Positions 1 through 12,552 of a stretch of DNA of 64,000 nt are shown piece by piece (positions within the stretch are counted from its first letter, which is position 1; each line of letters starts with the position of its first letter). The translations under genes and the position numbers were made by a program. The notes under the pieces are model-generated. The model did no database searches. It was not told where the DNA came from and was given only the letters and a program-made list of their open reading frames with translations. Source of the DNA: Phellopilus nigrolimitatus. Taxonomy: Eukaryota > Basidiomycota > Agaricomycetes > Hymenochaetales > Hymenochaetaceae. The stretch is taken from positions 868,001-932,000 of the forward strand of contig JAJOHG010000005.1 in the NCBI GenBank assembly GCA_021029095.1. The letters run 5' to 3'.

Positions 1-654
1 TTTCTGGCCACATACATAGCTGCTGGTTTTTGAGAAGATGTTCTTTAAGGTGCTGCCATCACGAAACTTTTGCAGAATCTAGATGATGATGCGCGTGCCC
101 GACGCGAGCGTGGACATACCGTGCCCGTGCAGCTGCAGCACCCTTCTAGGTTCATTTTTTCTCGGAATTTCTTTCAGAGATGTAGAGTGGTAAAAGGTAT
201 GTCGATTTTACCAATATTCGGGCTTGTCTACTGGAGCAAAAAGAGACAGGATTGAGCAGAGATCCTGCGAGAACTCAGAAGCAGAAGAGAGGTAGCGCCA
301 CCGTGTTATTTGTGTAATGTTTGTAAGAATTCCCATGGCATTGTCTCGGTAGCATTTTCGTGATGGCTGGTTTGTGAGGTGTCGAGGACTCTGTCTCCGT
401 CTAATACTTCTCTTAGTACTCCTAACTATTCGACTGCCCGGGGCACATCTCTACATAAAATCGGATTTATTGCGACGAAAACGTCTAGGTCTTCATTGTA
501 ATCCTCCTCTTATAGTCGTACCCGTCCATTCTCCATCCCTGCTTTTGCTTTCGCCAATCTTCGCCCGTCCCACCTTGCTTTCCATCCCACATCCCCTTGT
601 TCCCGAAAAAAACCTCAGCTCTAATACCTAATTCAAGTCAAACCGCCCGTTATT
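1..654. other. Left flank without a recognisable gene
   Basis: No reading frame here has coding character or a recognisable domain. The last 150 bases are pyrimidine-rich (repeated CCTC/CCATCCC tracts) and lead into the PUF gene start at 655, so this part is probably its promoter and 5' leader. Confidence 0.5.
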
Positions 655-3600
655 ATGTCGCTGTCTGCTCAGGAGAACGCTGGCTATCCGAGGGCTTCCG
701 GAAAGACTCCGCCCCCTGCTCCGTCAGCTGCGTTTGCCAAAAGGTTCGTCTGTCTGGTTTTTATCAAGGACTTTTCGCTCAGGCGTAATTTTCTCCCAAA
801 GCCTCAGGGCCAGAGAGCTTCAGGCTCAGGAAGGGTTGGCTGCTAGATACAGGCCACCCGCGTTAAGGGCAATGGCCTCTGCAGGCTCCCCCTCCAACGA
901 TTCCCCCACAACCCCGGCCGACTCGTCGCCGCTCCCGCCGACTAATTATCCTCGCGACTTTAGGAGAGCAAGGGCTGGAACCTTACCCTCCAATGTCCAG
1001 CTCGCTGCTCAGCGTTTCGCCGCCGCGTCTGAGACACTCCAGAGTCTCCCGAGTTCCACAGACTCTTTTTTGGAGACGTACGGCCAGCAGCCGCAACAGC
1101 AACCCACGACTGCAACAGCCGCGAGTATGACTTCCGCGAGGCCGGCTCTACGTCATGCTACATCCATCGCGTCGTCTGCTGCGACTTCGGCTGTCACAGA
1201 ACGTAATAGTCGTCTTCGGTCTGGGTCGCTCACTTTACCCGGCGCAGGACTGTCGAATGCCTTCGGAGGGAGTTCTATCTTCTCCACGTCTTGGCTCTCG
1301 AACAATCGCAATGGTTCAAACTTGCCTGGTCTCGATGAGCTGCGATCTGTCACGTCATTAGATTCTGCTGACGAGTTCGATGTCCATACACTCGATTATC
1401 TCGGCCTTGACGACAACCTTCGCCCTCCGCCAGCTGCGACACTTTCCGAGCTTCGCACGCAGGCGCAAGCTGCTATTGCGGGTAACCTCGCTAATCCTCC
1501 ACGTCTCCGTGCGAGCACCGTCTCTGGTGGACCGTATCGTATTAGGTCTGCTGCTGCGAGCTCAACGTTGCTTACGCCGAATGGTGACGAGGAGGAAGAG
1601 GACATGATGGATGGCTATGGTGGTGCCTACGGCCATCAGCAGATTGACAGCTACGACAACGGGCTATCTCCAGATTACTACTCATCTTATGTCGCAAAAG
1701 GATTCAAGCCGGGTCAACATCTGGGTGTGAACAACGCCAGCGCCCGCCCGCGTGCCATTTCTGTCGGCATACTGGATGATCCTTCCCGTTCTGCTCATCG
1801 CCCAGTCTCCACACTACTTGATTCTCAGTCGAGCCCGTATAGTGGTGACCTTCTTGGTAGCCAGAACACACTTGCTGGCAGCCTCGCTTTGGCTGCGGGC
1901 AGCACGACGCTGAACAAGATTAGTCCTGGCGCATCTGGTGCTAACAGATACACTACAGGAAATGATGGATCCGCCAACCGCGCTAGTGCGTATCTGTCCG
2001 CTCCGTCGACACAGGGCCGCGCTCTCTCTCCCAAGTCCGAAGCCTCTCAGACACAGCAACTTCAGGCCCCGACGCGTTCTCTATGGATCGGCAATCTCGA
2101 TAGCTCCGTTACGAGCGAGCAACTCATTCATGTTTTTGCCCCGTACGGCGCGATTGAGAGTTTGAGGTTGTTACCCGAGAAGGTATAAGCTTCCGAACGC
2201 TAATTAATTTAATTGATGTCGATCCTTATGCGGTGTTTCTTTGCTTTTAGGAATGCGGTTTCGTTAACTTCGTCGATCAGGCAGACGCCATCCGCGCTAA
2301 GGAAGATGTGCTGAATCGCCTCGGCGGTCAGATCGGCATGCCGAACGGTCAAGCTGTTCGCATTGGATTCGGCAAGGCGGAAAGCGCGCCTGTGGCGCCC
2401 GCGAAAGGCTCGGCGAATGCCCCAGCGGGCGCTGCAACCACGGGAGCTACCAAAGGATCGAATGGAAACGGTGCGAGTGGTATGAGTGGCATCGAATCTC
2501 AGTTGCAGTCTACCCCGACGAGAGCACTATGGATTGGATCCATCCCGTCCACGACGACGCCCGCAACTATCTTGAGTGTCTTCAGTCCGTACGGTCCGAT
2601 TGAATCTGCCAGAGTTTTGACGCACAAGAATTGCGGTTTCAGTATGTTCTTTGAAACTGTAAAACGCTGATGGAATTTACCTAACGGATTCCATTTAGTT
2701 AATTTTGAACGTCTGGATGACGCTGTTCGCGCGCGCAAGGCGCTGAATGGCCGCGATGTTCTCGGTAGCGACGTGGGCGCCATCCGCATTGGGTTTGCCA
2801 AGGTGCCCGTCAAGAACGGCACTGAAGGTGCAAACGAGGGTGAGACGGCGAATGCGCCTGCCAATGCCAATGTCAATGTCCAAGGTGTAGGAGATTTGAG
2901 CGTTGGTGCGACAATTCATGCGTTGCGCAGCATCAAGGGCGCGTCGACGATTCCTGCAGACCAGCAGGTCCTTGGCGGTGCAGTAGAAAACTACCGCTCC
3001 AACCTCCTGCTGAGCATGATTGGATCTGGTCTTCATACGTCTGCAACGTTCAACGACGGGACCTCTAAGCCGCCTGGTTGGACACCTCCGGTGACTGAGC
3101 AGCAGATGATTATGAAGGAGTTAAGTGACGGGAGCCCCGACGCCGAGAACGACATTCTTGTCCTTGCTGGTAAGCAAGACTTGCAGCAGACCTTTTCTTC
3201 CTTGTGTTCTCATCTAGCGTGATAGACTTCCGTCCCCCGACGATGTACTATACGACTATCCCTCTCGTTTCTGAGCGTCCGAACAACAGACGATGGGACG
3301 CTTCCAAGCTCAGGGAGCTTCGCAAGCGATTAGATTCTGGGACGTTGTCTGTGGAGGAGATTGACCAGGTTGCTGCTGACTTTTTGGACGGAGAGATTGT
3401 TGATCTTGCCTCTGATTGGCTTGGCAATACGGTCAGTGAGATTCCTTCGAAACTTAATGTGGATCAGTTTCTAATCAATGCGTGTAATGTAGGTCGTGCA
3501 AAAGTTGTTCGAGAAATGTTCCCCGACCCCTCGATTCGCCATGTTGGAACGGATCGCTCCTAATCTCGCGATGATCGGTATCCATAAAAACGGTACCTGG

Positions 3601-4995
3601 GCCGCACAAAAAATAATAGAGTGTGTCCAAACCCAGGAGGAGGTTGCACTGATCGCACAAAATTTGAGAGCGTTTGCGCCGCCCCTGCTTCTCGACCAGT
3701 TCGGGAACTACGTCGTTCAGTGAGTTCAGCATTTTGGGAGAATTGCACTCAGTAAAGTCGAACGAACTGATATGGATTCTTGTAGATGTTGTCTTCGCTT
3801 TGGCTCTCCGAATAACGACTTCATCTTTGATGCTATGATTGACCGTCTTTGGGAGGTCGCACAGGGTCGTTTCGGCGCGCGTAGCATGCGAGCATGCTTG
3901 GAAAGTCCGCATGTGACCATTAGCCAGCAGCGCCGGATTGCTACGGCCATCATTCTGAATTCCATTCCGCTTGCGACGAACCCCAATGGTGCCTTGCTCC
4001 TCACCTGGCTCCTCGATACATCTGGTTTCCCTTCACGTTACAGACTGCTTGCACCACGTTTCACGCCGCACCTCTCGCATCTATGCACTCACAAGCTCGC
4101 ATCGCTGACCGTTCTGCGAATCGTGAATCAGAAGGTCGAATTCGATGCGTCGACACAGATTGTCGACTCGCTGTTTTTCTCGACAGGCGATCATGTTCTC
4201 ACCGACGTTCTAGGTGACCAGGTCAACGGTGTCGCCGTTGTGCACAAGATCCTCACCAGTCCATTCGTCGACCCTGCGAAGCGACTTGCATATCTCGACG
4301 CGACTAAGCGCGTCCTCATTGAACTCAAGGTTATTGCGACTCAAGCGTACCGCCGGCTCATTGAGGAGGTCGGTCTTCCTGTTTCTAACTTCGCGGCGAA
4401 CTATGCGGCTGGGATGAGTCAGGCACCAGGCATGAAGAAATCTTCGTCTCAAGGTAGTTACTACGGCAGCCCAACTAATGACCAGAATCTCGCGTCCATG
4501 ATGGCTGCACTGCAGATGGGTGGACAGTCGCACATGACACCTCATCTTGGTGCTCCGCCGCCTCAGCTGCAGATCGACCCTACCTTCGGTCAGAGCACCA
4601 CCGTCCAGGGCAACGGTTCCTCAGCTAACGGCCGGTCTGCACGTACCTCGAATGCATCTCCTGGAAGCTTCTCCCCTTCGACGGACCCATTCAACCCGTT
4701 CGCGCCTAACTCACCTGCGATGGACCCTAACAATGCGCGCAACGGCTCGCGTCGCAACGGAAACGCTCCGATTCTTCAAGCTCCACAGCCCACGCTCTCG
4801 CCTCCGCCGATGGCGATCCCTTATGGCGCTCAATCACCAAGTCTTGGGCAGGCGGGTAGCATGATGGGTATACCTGTCGCGCAGTCGCCATACACCCTGC
4901 AGCCGCAGCAACTCCCTCCGCACGTCTATCAGGCTTACATGTACCAGATGTACCAGCAGCAAAACTCGCCGAATGGCGGTGCCTACCCGGCGTGA
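655..4995 (+). CDS. JSN1: Jsn1/Puf1-type RNA-binding protein (RRM plus Pumilio repeats)
   Basis: Likely a post-transcriptional regulator that binds mRNA 3' regions through a Pumilio domain, like yeast Jsn1/Puf1. I infer seven exons: 655-743, 808-2182, 2251-2641, 2699-3169, 3226-3431, 3493-3719 and 3786-4995, giving 1322 residues; the sum is an exact multiple of three. Two RRM-like domains lie near residues 452-530 (RSLWIGNL, then ECGFVNF across intron 2) and 578-660 (RALWIGSI, then NCGFINF across intron 3). Pumilio-type repeats fill about 810-1125, with GIHKNGTWAAQKIIE and DQFGNYVVQ as repeat cores. The N-terminus is Ser/Ala-rich and the C-terminal 200 residues are Gln/Pro/Ser-rich, as usual for this family. 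The start at 655 is chosen because it splices cleanly into the long second exon; an ATG at 734 lies inside the first intron. RNA targets cannot be read from the sequence. Confidence 0.9.
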
Positions 4996-7900
4996 GCCAG
5001 ACAGTGAAATCGCACAGATTCCGGGTACAAATATCTAAAAAGCTCTGTCGTCGGTTCCTCAACTTGTCAACCTTCTTCATGACCATTAACGACAACGACC
5101 CAATCACATCGCATGCACCTTTGCCAAAAGTTCTTCTCGTTGGGACAATTGCTTTCTTTTCGTTACCTTCTGATACCCCTGTGCATTCTTTTCTGCCTGT
5201 CTTTCCAAAAGAACCGATAATGCCACACTCATTTGATATGATATGGGGAATTCGCTTTGAACCGTTTGCCGCTCGTCAATTTGTACGCTGCTGGCGCGTC
5301 TCATTATTCCTTTCTTCCTTCTCTTTTCCATCGCCTGCTGAAGTTGTTCTGTTCTATCATCTTGTATACACATTACAGGGCGGTTGTATTAAAGCTTATT
5401 TTCAACAAATAGAAGCCCACGCGGGTTATGAACATATCATTATATCACAACGAAGCGCCTTGCATGCAGAGTCGAATGATGGAGAATTTGTAATTGTGAA
5501 AACGGACTGATGTTTTGGCGGGAGAACAGGCCGGCTTCTCTGACAAAATACGACGCGTACTTTGACTGTTACGTATCCCTGTGTTGACGGACTCATCTTA
5601 CAGTGCGTTTAGTCATAAACCATCAACTGCGTGTGGACCGCAATTTTGTGGATTTCGGACTTCTCTCAGACTTTCACTAATAGAAGTAAGGAAGATACAC
5701 AATTACAAGCGTTTTCCCAATTTTATGATAAGGTTTCAAATTTTTTGAGAAAAAAAATTAAATTAAATAATACTTTTTGGGTACTGTATGACTTACTGGG
5801 CGTCGCTTTTTCTCTGTCTGCCAATGTATTAATGGAATGCCAAAAATAAATTACAAACTTCAGCTGGTCCGACACTATGTCGCCATATCCCATTAGCTGC
5901 ATCGGCTGACCAGGATAACAAAGAAACCGACTGTGGGCACGAAGCGAGGCCAGTTTCCGATGAAGGGCTTCTGGATGCATAATCTTGTGTTCAGAATTTC
6001 TTAGCAATGCAGAAATTCTGAGTTAAATCAAGTGGGATATTATTCACTTTGAATGACATAAGCCGGAAGGATGCAGCCCTGGAGTCGATGCTTAGTAAGA
6101 TTATTACCAATCTTACATAAAATCCGGAAAAGGAAGTGGCTGTGTCGGAATATTAGGGTTTTAATCATTAATATTCTCTTGTTTCAAAAATTTTGTGGTC
6201 AGAAAAGAAATGGCGACAAGAAGAAAATCTAAGCAACAAGTGCTAAAGACACCTATGGCCCTATCCAAGTTGCATAGCAAATGAAGGTCATAGGTGTCGC
6301 GGCGGTGCAGAAAGAAAAGTAATTCGTGAGCTACCCCGCTTGTTGTCTTTTGACCTAAACGCACTGTAGTAGTTTCTCGGAGGGCGTCGAAGAATTCTCG
6401 GCACGACTTTGTTTTGTTTCGTTAAGAGTAGACTCACACGTGAATACATAGATAATGCTAGCTTACATGTTTGACCCTATCTTTACGCAAGGACCCGTAT
6501 GTCTGAGCATCAGACACAAGGGGCATCTCTGCCTTGAGAGAGTGTGTGCCTTCTCTATTATATCCCCTGTGAAGATGGCGTAACAAAAATAAAAAGGCAC
6601 AGAGAACCAACGATAAAAGAGCGGAGAAGCATTGGTGTGTGAGCGTGCGTGTCTTAGAGCGGACCGACTTGGTGCCCCTGATGTTGGGATTTGTGTTCAG
6701 CAAGGGCGCCGCGCAGAGATATACAATCAAACCTCCCATAATGCATGACCAAAAATGATGGCATAAACCCAGATAAGAATTCGACCCTGCTTCATAACCT
6801 TGTGATGTGTAGTCCGTCCCATTTGAAAGATTGAATGATCCCTTTTTTGCATTTAGCGAGGTTTCTACGGACAAATGAATGGGTAACAAACGCGACAGAA
6901 TAAAAAAAGCTATTTATGCAATTATGGGAAGTTCGACTGTACATGTATATGCTTCCTGGGAGTGAGTACTGGATGGCGAGCATTTGGTGCCCCAGGCGAT
7001 GTTGACAGGGAAGTTAATAGAGAGCGTGATTCAGCGGAGCGCCTTGTGTTCATACTGGCTTACATAACGGCGTGCCCGAGGCGATGCTGCGCCCGTACCA
7101 GCTTCAATCCGCTCTTCTCGGAGGGCGCGTGGACGGACGCCTATTGAAGAAACACGCAATGCGAGCCACATGATACTGAGCGCTAACTCGAGACGAGTTT
7201 TCTGTCCGAGGAAGATGATCAATGCTTCCCCCTCCATAGCTGTGATGGAAAGTAAGAAGAAAAGAAGAAGAAAAAAAGAAAAAAAGCTGGCGCTCCGAGA
7301 CGAAAGCGTCTAAGCAGACCTTGTCGGGATTTCATTTGCAGTCCCACTTGTACGAGCGCCTCGACGTGGCGTCTCAGGACCCGATCGCCAAATCAAACTG
7401 AACGCAGAAAAAAGGGAAAGAAGAGGAGAACGGACTTCGCTCGTGATCGTGGCTGGTTGGAAGCCAAGGGCGCATTCCAAGTTTACCGACGAGACTCTTC
7501 TGCGTTATGTTTACTCACCGAGGCGGACAACAAGAAGTGTGCTTCTCCGGAGCACAACTTCGTACGTCGGCATAGACTGCGTCTCATGCATGGTGTTTTT
7601 TTTTTTTTTTGGCGCACGTACCCCGAGCATGACGGAGCTGACTGGAGGAGGTGACTTGGCAGCACGCTGTTGCCTAGGGAGACGGCAATTGTGCGGAGAC
7701 GAGCGTTGCTCGGAGGCTCTCGGAAAAAGTCGCGGTGACGCGAGCGCAGCGCAGCTCCTTATATAGCGGATAGAGAAGATGGCGAGCATTTGAATAGTTG
7801 TCGAGTTTAGGAAGTCACAGATTGAATCTCCGCTCCAAGCATGAATTGTCTTATATCTGTGGCTTGAGCATAGATTTTTCGAACTTTGCTTCAGCTACAA

Positions 7901-8536
7901 GAACCAGCTGAACTGGAGAGGAAATGGATATTGGGTTAATCTCGCACGCACAGCTGCATACGTCCTGGTGTCAGCGATCAGGAGATTGGACAGGCAAGAC
8001 GACTGATTTTTAAAAATTTGGTGGCGGACAGATCGATATGAGGTAGCGTCCCGTCAGTGAATTAAGGTTATTCGGTCTTCTGACGTCCCTTCCGGTATCC
8101 CATGCTGGAGGAAAGATGACATTTGTTGAAGCAGGGAGACATGGGAAAGTAAATAACAAGCAAGCAGTTTCAGTTTCAGCGGCAGCTTGTAGCGCCGTCG
8201 CCAGTAACAATGTTACTGGGGGGAGGCAACGCCTGCGAAAAAGTGTGTACGCTTTGTAATCTGACAAATGATCGACACATGCCAATTTAAGAAAATCCGG
8301 TGGCAAAGGTTTACAGATGGCCAACTTGACACTTTCCAGCCACTCCGTGCTGATTTTCTTTTCCAGAAAATCGTAAAACCACTCTTTAACGCTATACATA
8401 CAATATATATTTTAAATCATTTGTCTTTTTGTGAAAAAAGATTTGTAGCAAAGAAAAGAGCAGGAGGTGAGCGCGTTTTCGGCGGTCACGTGACCTCAGC
8501 GCGTGCAGGGCATGACCATGCATACATGCAAATGCG
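4996..8536. other. Gene-poor AT-rich interval
   Basis: After the PUF stop codon comes a T-rich stretch that probably holds its 3' UTR. The rest is AT-rich with scattered stops. A minus-strand frame of 143 codons at 6458-6889 has two hydrophobic stretches but no family resemblance and no splice-compatible neighbours. A run of 14 T sits near 7597-7610. I see no supported gene here. Confidence 0.5.
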
Positions 8537-8805
8537 CAGAACAATATTTTGAGCTCAATTCTCCACCGTTTTGCGTGATTTAAGCTGGAACGTACTCGGG
8601 TGATATGGGGCTGGGAGTTCTTTGTTGTCGATTTTTTAATTTCTTCCTCAAAGTGTCAGAACAGTGGTCTCACATGGTAGTTCTGATACTTTGAGGAAGA
8701 AATTGAAAAATCGACAACAAAGAACTCCCAGCCCCATATCACCCGAGTACTTTCCAGCTTAAATCACGCAAAACGGTGGAGAATTGAGCTCAAAATATTG
8801 TTCTG
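8537..8805. mobile_element. 269-bp foldback (MITE-like) inverted repeat
   Basis: Two arms of 126 bases, 8537-8662 and 8680-8805, are reverse complements with only three mismatches by eye. A 17-base spacer separates them. Each arm is bounded at both ends by the same hexamer: CAGAAC opens and closes the left arm, GTTCTG opens and closes the right. No transposase frame lies inside. I cannot see a clear target-site duplication: the left flank reads GCG, the right TAAC. The structure fits a non-autonomous foldback or MITE element, or an inverted duplication made during repair. Confidence 0.8.
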
Positions 8806-8903
8806 TAACTTGTCTTTCACTCAGGAGTCGCAAAATTTCCGTTTTTGGTAGAAGTGTAATCAACTACAAATGCACACTCTTTTGGCAGGGATTGCCTCCC
8901 CCA

Positions 8904-8950
8904 GTTACTTCACTTCGGACTTGTTACTAACAAGTCCGAAGTGAAGTAAC
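8904..8950. repeat. Perfect 23-bp hairpin
   Basis: Bases 8904-8926 are the exact reverse complement of 8928-8950, with one C between them as the loop. The arm begins GTTACTTCACTTCGG. It lies 98 bases right of the large foldback element. It is not followed by a T-run and is not next to a gene end, so a terminator role is unlikely. Confidence 0.85.
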
Positions 8951-9976
8951 GCTCACAAATACTCACGGGTAGCCTGGGGAGTCTTGAGAATAGTCCGTTC
9001 CGATGAGCGAGCAGAAAACCTCATGAACAGGTACTGCATCGCGGGGCCGGCGATTAGGTACACACACTAGCATGTGGCTTTGCCACTCTGACAGTTTCCT
9101 TTCTTGCATCCAGGGTCGGAGGAGTCGTGTGCAGCGCAGGATAGGAGAAGGACAGACCAGCGTGCTTATCACTGCATAAACGCGCGGATGTGCACGGAGG
9201 AGGAAGGAAGCCGATGGGGAAGTGGGATTTGAGGAGGGATTACATTGAGAAGGCATGCAACAGCCGCACAAAACAGCTCATCATGAGCACGGGAGATGGG
9301 ATGATTTCTTTTCTTTTTTCAATTTTGTAGGAGCGGGGAAACGGCTATAACGGCTTCGGAAAGGCAAATGCCTATCCGATGGACATTAATTTGAGCCACG
9401 CGGGTTCTTCTAGATTAAGATGACTTTGCCGATAGTAGTCGCGTGGGACTTGGAACCGGCGGTTGCTTCTGAACTTTGAAGGTCGCAGCGCCCCAGTCGC
9501 CAGGGAGAAAAGTAAAGAAAGACAGAGCTGCCGCTCGCCGCAGCAACCGAGCGTTGTCGACAGGATGTGCTTCGAATGTTTGACGTGACGTCTGAATGGT
9601 TTCGAAGGTGGTAGATGTAGATGGTGGAAATTGAAACAGGCCGGCTTCGCAGGGGATGGCGGCATGTTGGGTTAGGATAAGGTGCCGAAAAAGACAGGTG
9701 CAAGACCCAAGTAGGAGCTGTTTCGAGATCATCGGCGTCGGAGGTTGCGAGCTGATGCGAGGTGCTTTTTGAAAAGAAGCATATGGAAGTGAGCAGCTTA
9801 TCGTAAGTACGCATGGACATGGCGCCCGCGACCGGCCATTAGCACTGCACTACGCGAACTAGCTTCTCCTTCCTATAAGACAGATATGCTTAGCCTATCC
9901 CTATCCTTAGGTTGCACCATCCCCTCGCCCCTCTCCCGAGTCGCAGTCCGAGTCGTAGTCCGAGTCGCAGGCAGCC
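8951..9976. other. Upstream region of the oligopeptide transporter
   Basis: No coding region is supported. Overlapping minus-strand frames at 9372-9820 are of similar length and no one frame stands out. The last 150 bases carry a TATA-like site and a pyrimidine-rich leader. Confidence 0.5.
9874..9880 (+). promoter_or_regulatory. TATA-like element of the OPT gene
   Basis: TATAAGA lies about 97 bases before the ATG at 9977, followed by CT-rich leader sequence. It is placed as expected for a fungal core promoter, but assigned only by sequence and spacing. Confidence 0.4.
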
Positions 9977-12552
9977 ATGTCCGCACCCGACGCACCCAGC
10001 TACTCCTCCGAGGACGAGAAGGTCGACGCCGAGAAGGGACTCGGCGTCAACGACCACATCGCCCCCTTGGCCGACGCCGAGTTCGACGACCCCAATCTCG
10101 ACAAGAACGCCGTCGTGCTCGAGGACGACTCGCCGTACCCGGAGGTCCGTTCGGCCGTCGCCAACACCGACGACCCGTCCATGCCAGCGTCTACCATCCG
10201 CTCCTGGGTCATCGGCCTCATCTTCGCCATTATCATGTCCGGCCTCAACCAGTTCTTCTTTTTCCGCTATCCCTCGGTCACTATCGGAAACGTGAGTCCT
10301 CGCAGCCCGCCTTTCTCTGATAACCGTTGTCTCACAACGCCCTATGTATGCAGTTGGTTGCACAGCTGCTGACCTTCCCCTGCGGACGTCTTTGGGCGAG
10401 ATTCATGCCCAACGTCTCCATCTTCGGCAAACCGCTGAATCCGGGACCGTACACTGTAAAGGAGCATGTGAGTACCGTCGATCATCCCGCCCTCCGCGTC
10501 GATCGCGCCCAAAAGCTAAACTGCGCAACTCGACCCTAGGTGCTCTCGACGATCATGGCCACCGTCGCATCAGCCAGCGCATACTGCGACGGACATTATC
10601 GCCGTCCAGCGCGTTTATTACAACCAGACATATAGCTTCGGCTACCAGTGGCTCGTCGTCATGTCGACTCAGCTCATCGGCTTCTCCATCGGCGGCATTG
10701 CGCGCCGCTTCCTCGTGCAGCCTCCGTCCATGATCTGGCCCGCCAACCTTGTCAACTGCGCCCTCTTCAACACCCTTCACCAGCAGAACTATGCCGGCGT
10801 CGGCAACAGAGGTGGAATGCCGCGCGAGCGCTTTTTCGCTTATGCCCTCCTTGCCGCGACCTCTTGGTATTTCTTCCCTGGCTACATCTTTCAGGCGCTC
10901 AGCTACTTCTCCTGGGTCTGTTGGATCGCGCCCGATAATATCAAAATCAACCAGCTGTTCGGCTACTCGTCAGGCCTCGGGATGTCCCTCATCACCTTTG
11001 ACTGGGCGCAGATTGCGTTTATTGGCTCTCCGCTCGCGACAGCCCTGGTGGGCCGAGGCGAACGTCTTCACCGGCTTCGTGTTCTTCTTCTGGTTCATCA
11101 CGCCCATCCTCTACTACTCGAACGTCTGGTATGCGCAGTACATGCCTATCTCGTCGCGCACCTCGTTCGACAACACGGGCGCGTCGTACGACGTTACGAG
11201 GATTCTGAACGACGACTCGACGATCAACCTCGACAAGTATCGCTGCGTACTCGCCGCTCTTCCTCTCGACGACATTTGCGATCTCGGTATGTTCTCAAAA
11301 AACTATTTTTGTCGCGCTATGAATATGCCTTTCTAATTTCCTGCTGCAGTACGGTCTGAGCTTCGCAGGCGATCACTGCGACTCTCACGCACGCGTTCCT
11401 CTACTTCCGCAAGCAGATCTGGACGCAGGCCCGCAAGTCGATGCACGAGCAGCCCGACATCCACGCGCGCCTCATGAGCGTCTACCCCCAGGTGCCCGAC
11501 TGGTGGTATGTCATCGTCTTCCTGTCCATGTTCGTCTTCGGCATCATCTCGATCGAGGTCTGGCCGACGCAGTTCCCCGTCTGGGCGTTCGTGCTCGGGC
11601 TGCTCATCTCGTTCTTCTACATGATCCCCATCGGCATGATCCAGGCCATCACGAACCAGCAGGTCGGCCTGAACGTCATCACCGAGCTCGTCATCGGCTA
11701 CATGCTCCCCGGGCACCCCGTCGCGATGATGCTCTTCAAGACGTGGGGGTACATCACGATGTACCAGGGCCTCGTGTTCACGTCCGACTTCAAGCTCGGC
11801 CACTACATGAAGGTCCCGCCGCGCCCGATGTTCTGGGGCCAGATCGTCGCGACCGTCGTCGCGGGCACCGTCCAGCTCGGCGTGCAGGCGTGGATGTTCA
11901 CCAACATCTCCGACATGTGCTCGCCGAAGCAGCCCGATGGCTTCATCTGCCCGAGCACGGAGGTGTTCGGCACCGCGTCCATCATCTGGGGCGTCATCGG
12001 CCCCGCGCTCCAGTTCTCCAAGGGCCAGATCTACTACGGCCTCCTGTTCTTCTTCCTCATCGGCATGCTCGCCCCGATCTTCTCGTACGTCATGACTTAC
12101 AAGTTCCCCAACTCGTTCTTCAAGTACGTCAACTTCCCGGTCATATTCACGGGAACTGGCTTGAGTACGTCCTTTTTTTTGTTCTTCATCGCCTCCTCTC
12201 CCGCGTAAGCCCAGCCCGCTGACTTTTTTTTCCATCAGTCCCGCCTGCGACGGCCATGAACTACGTGCCCTGGGCGATCGTCGGGTTCGTCTTCCAGTAC
12301 GTGATCCGGCGGCGCCACTTCAGCTGGTGGACGAAGTACAACTACGTGCTGTCCGCCGCGCTCGACTCGAGCGTCGCGATCGCGGTCATCCTCATCTTCT
12401 TCTGCCTGCAGTACCCGAAGAACGGGTCCATCGGCGCGACCACCATCCAGACGTGGTGGGGCAACACCGTGTATCAGAAAACGGGCGACTGGGACAGCGT
12501 CGCGCTCCGGACCGTCGCCGACGGCGCCACGTTCGGGCCCACGTCGTGGTAG
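9977..12552 (+). pseudogene. Oligopeptide transporter (OPT family), frame broken four times
   Basis: A plasma-membrane proton-coupled oligopeptide transporter. Exons start at 9977-10291, 10354-10467, 10540-11286, 11350-12164 and 12239-12552. Family landmarks include SGLNQFFFFRYPSV, the region ending NPGPYTVKEH, SMIWPANLVNCALFNTLH, WFITPILYYSNVW and a C-terminus ending FGPTSW. About a dozen hydrophobic membrane segments are visible. The frame is broken by four extra single bases: T10585, G11042, T11244 and G11368. Removing each restores continuous family-like sequence (for example AYATDII, LATPWWAEANVF, KYRAYSPLFLS, LSFAAITATLTHAF). No internal stop or obvious residue decay is seen otherwise. 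It is therefore either a very young pseudogene or an intact gene with consensus errors. The gene is GC-rich, so the opposite strand also shows long spurious frames. Nothing about substrate range can be read. Confidence 0.85.

Noticed and set aside
734..807. ATG at 734 as the start of the PUF protein
   Set aside because: It lies inside the intron 744-807 or just before it in the wrong frame; the start at 655 splices in phase with the long exon.
6458..6889. 143-codon minus-strand frame with two hydrophobic stretches
   Set aside because: No family resemblance, no good start context, AT-rich surroundings and no joinable exons.
8904..8950. Hairpin as a transcription terminator
   Set aside because: No T-run follows, it is over 1 kb from the nearest supported gene end, and intrinsic terminators of this type are not used by RNA polymerase II.
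11333..12235. Long open frames antisense and out of frame to the OPT exon (up to 300 codons)
   Set aside because: They mirror a GC-rich coding exon whose third-position bias removes stops in other frames. Their translations are Arg/Asp/Glu/His-rich shadows with no domain.
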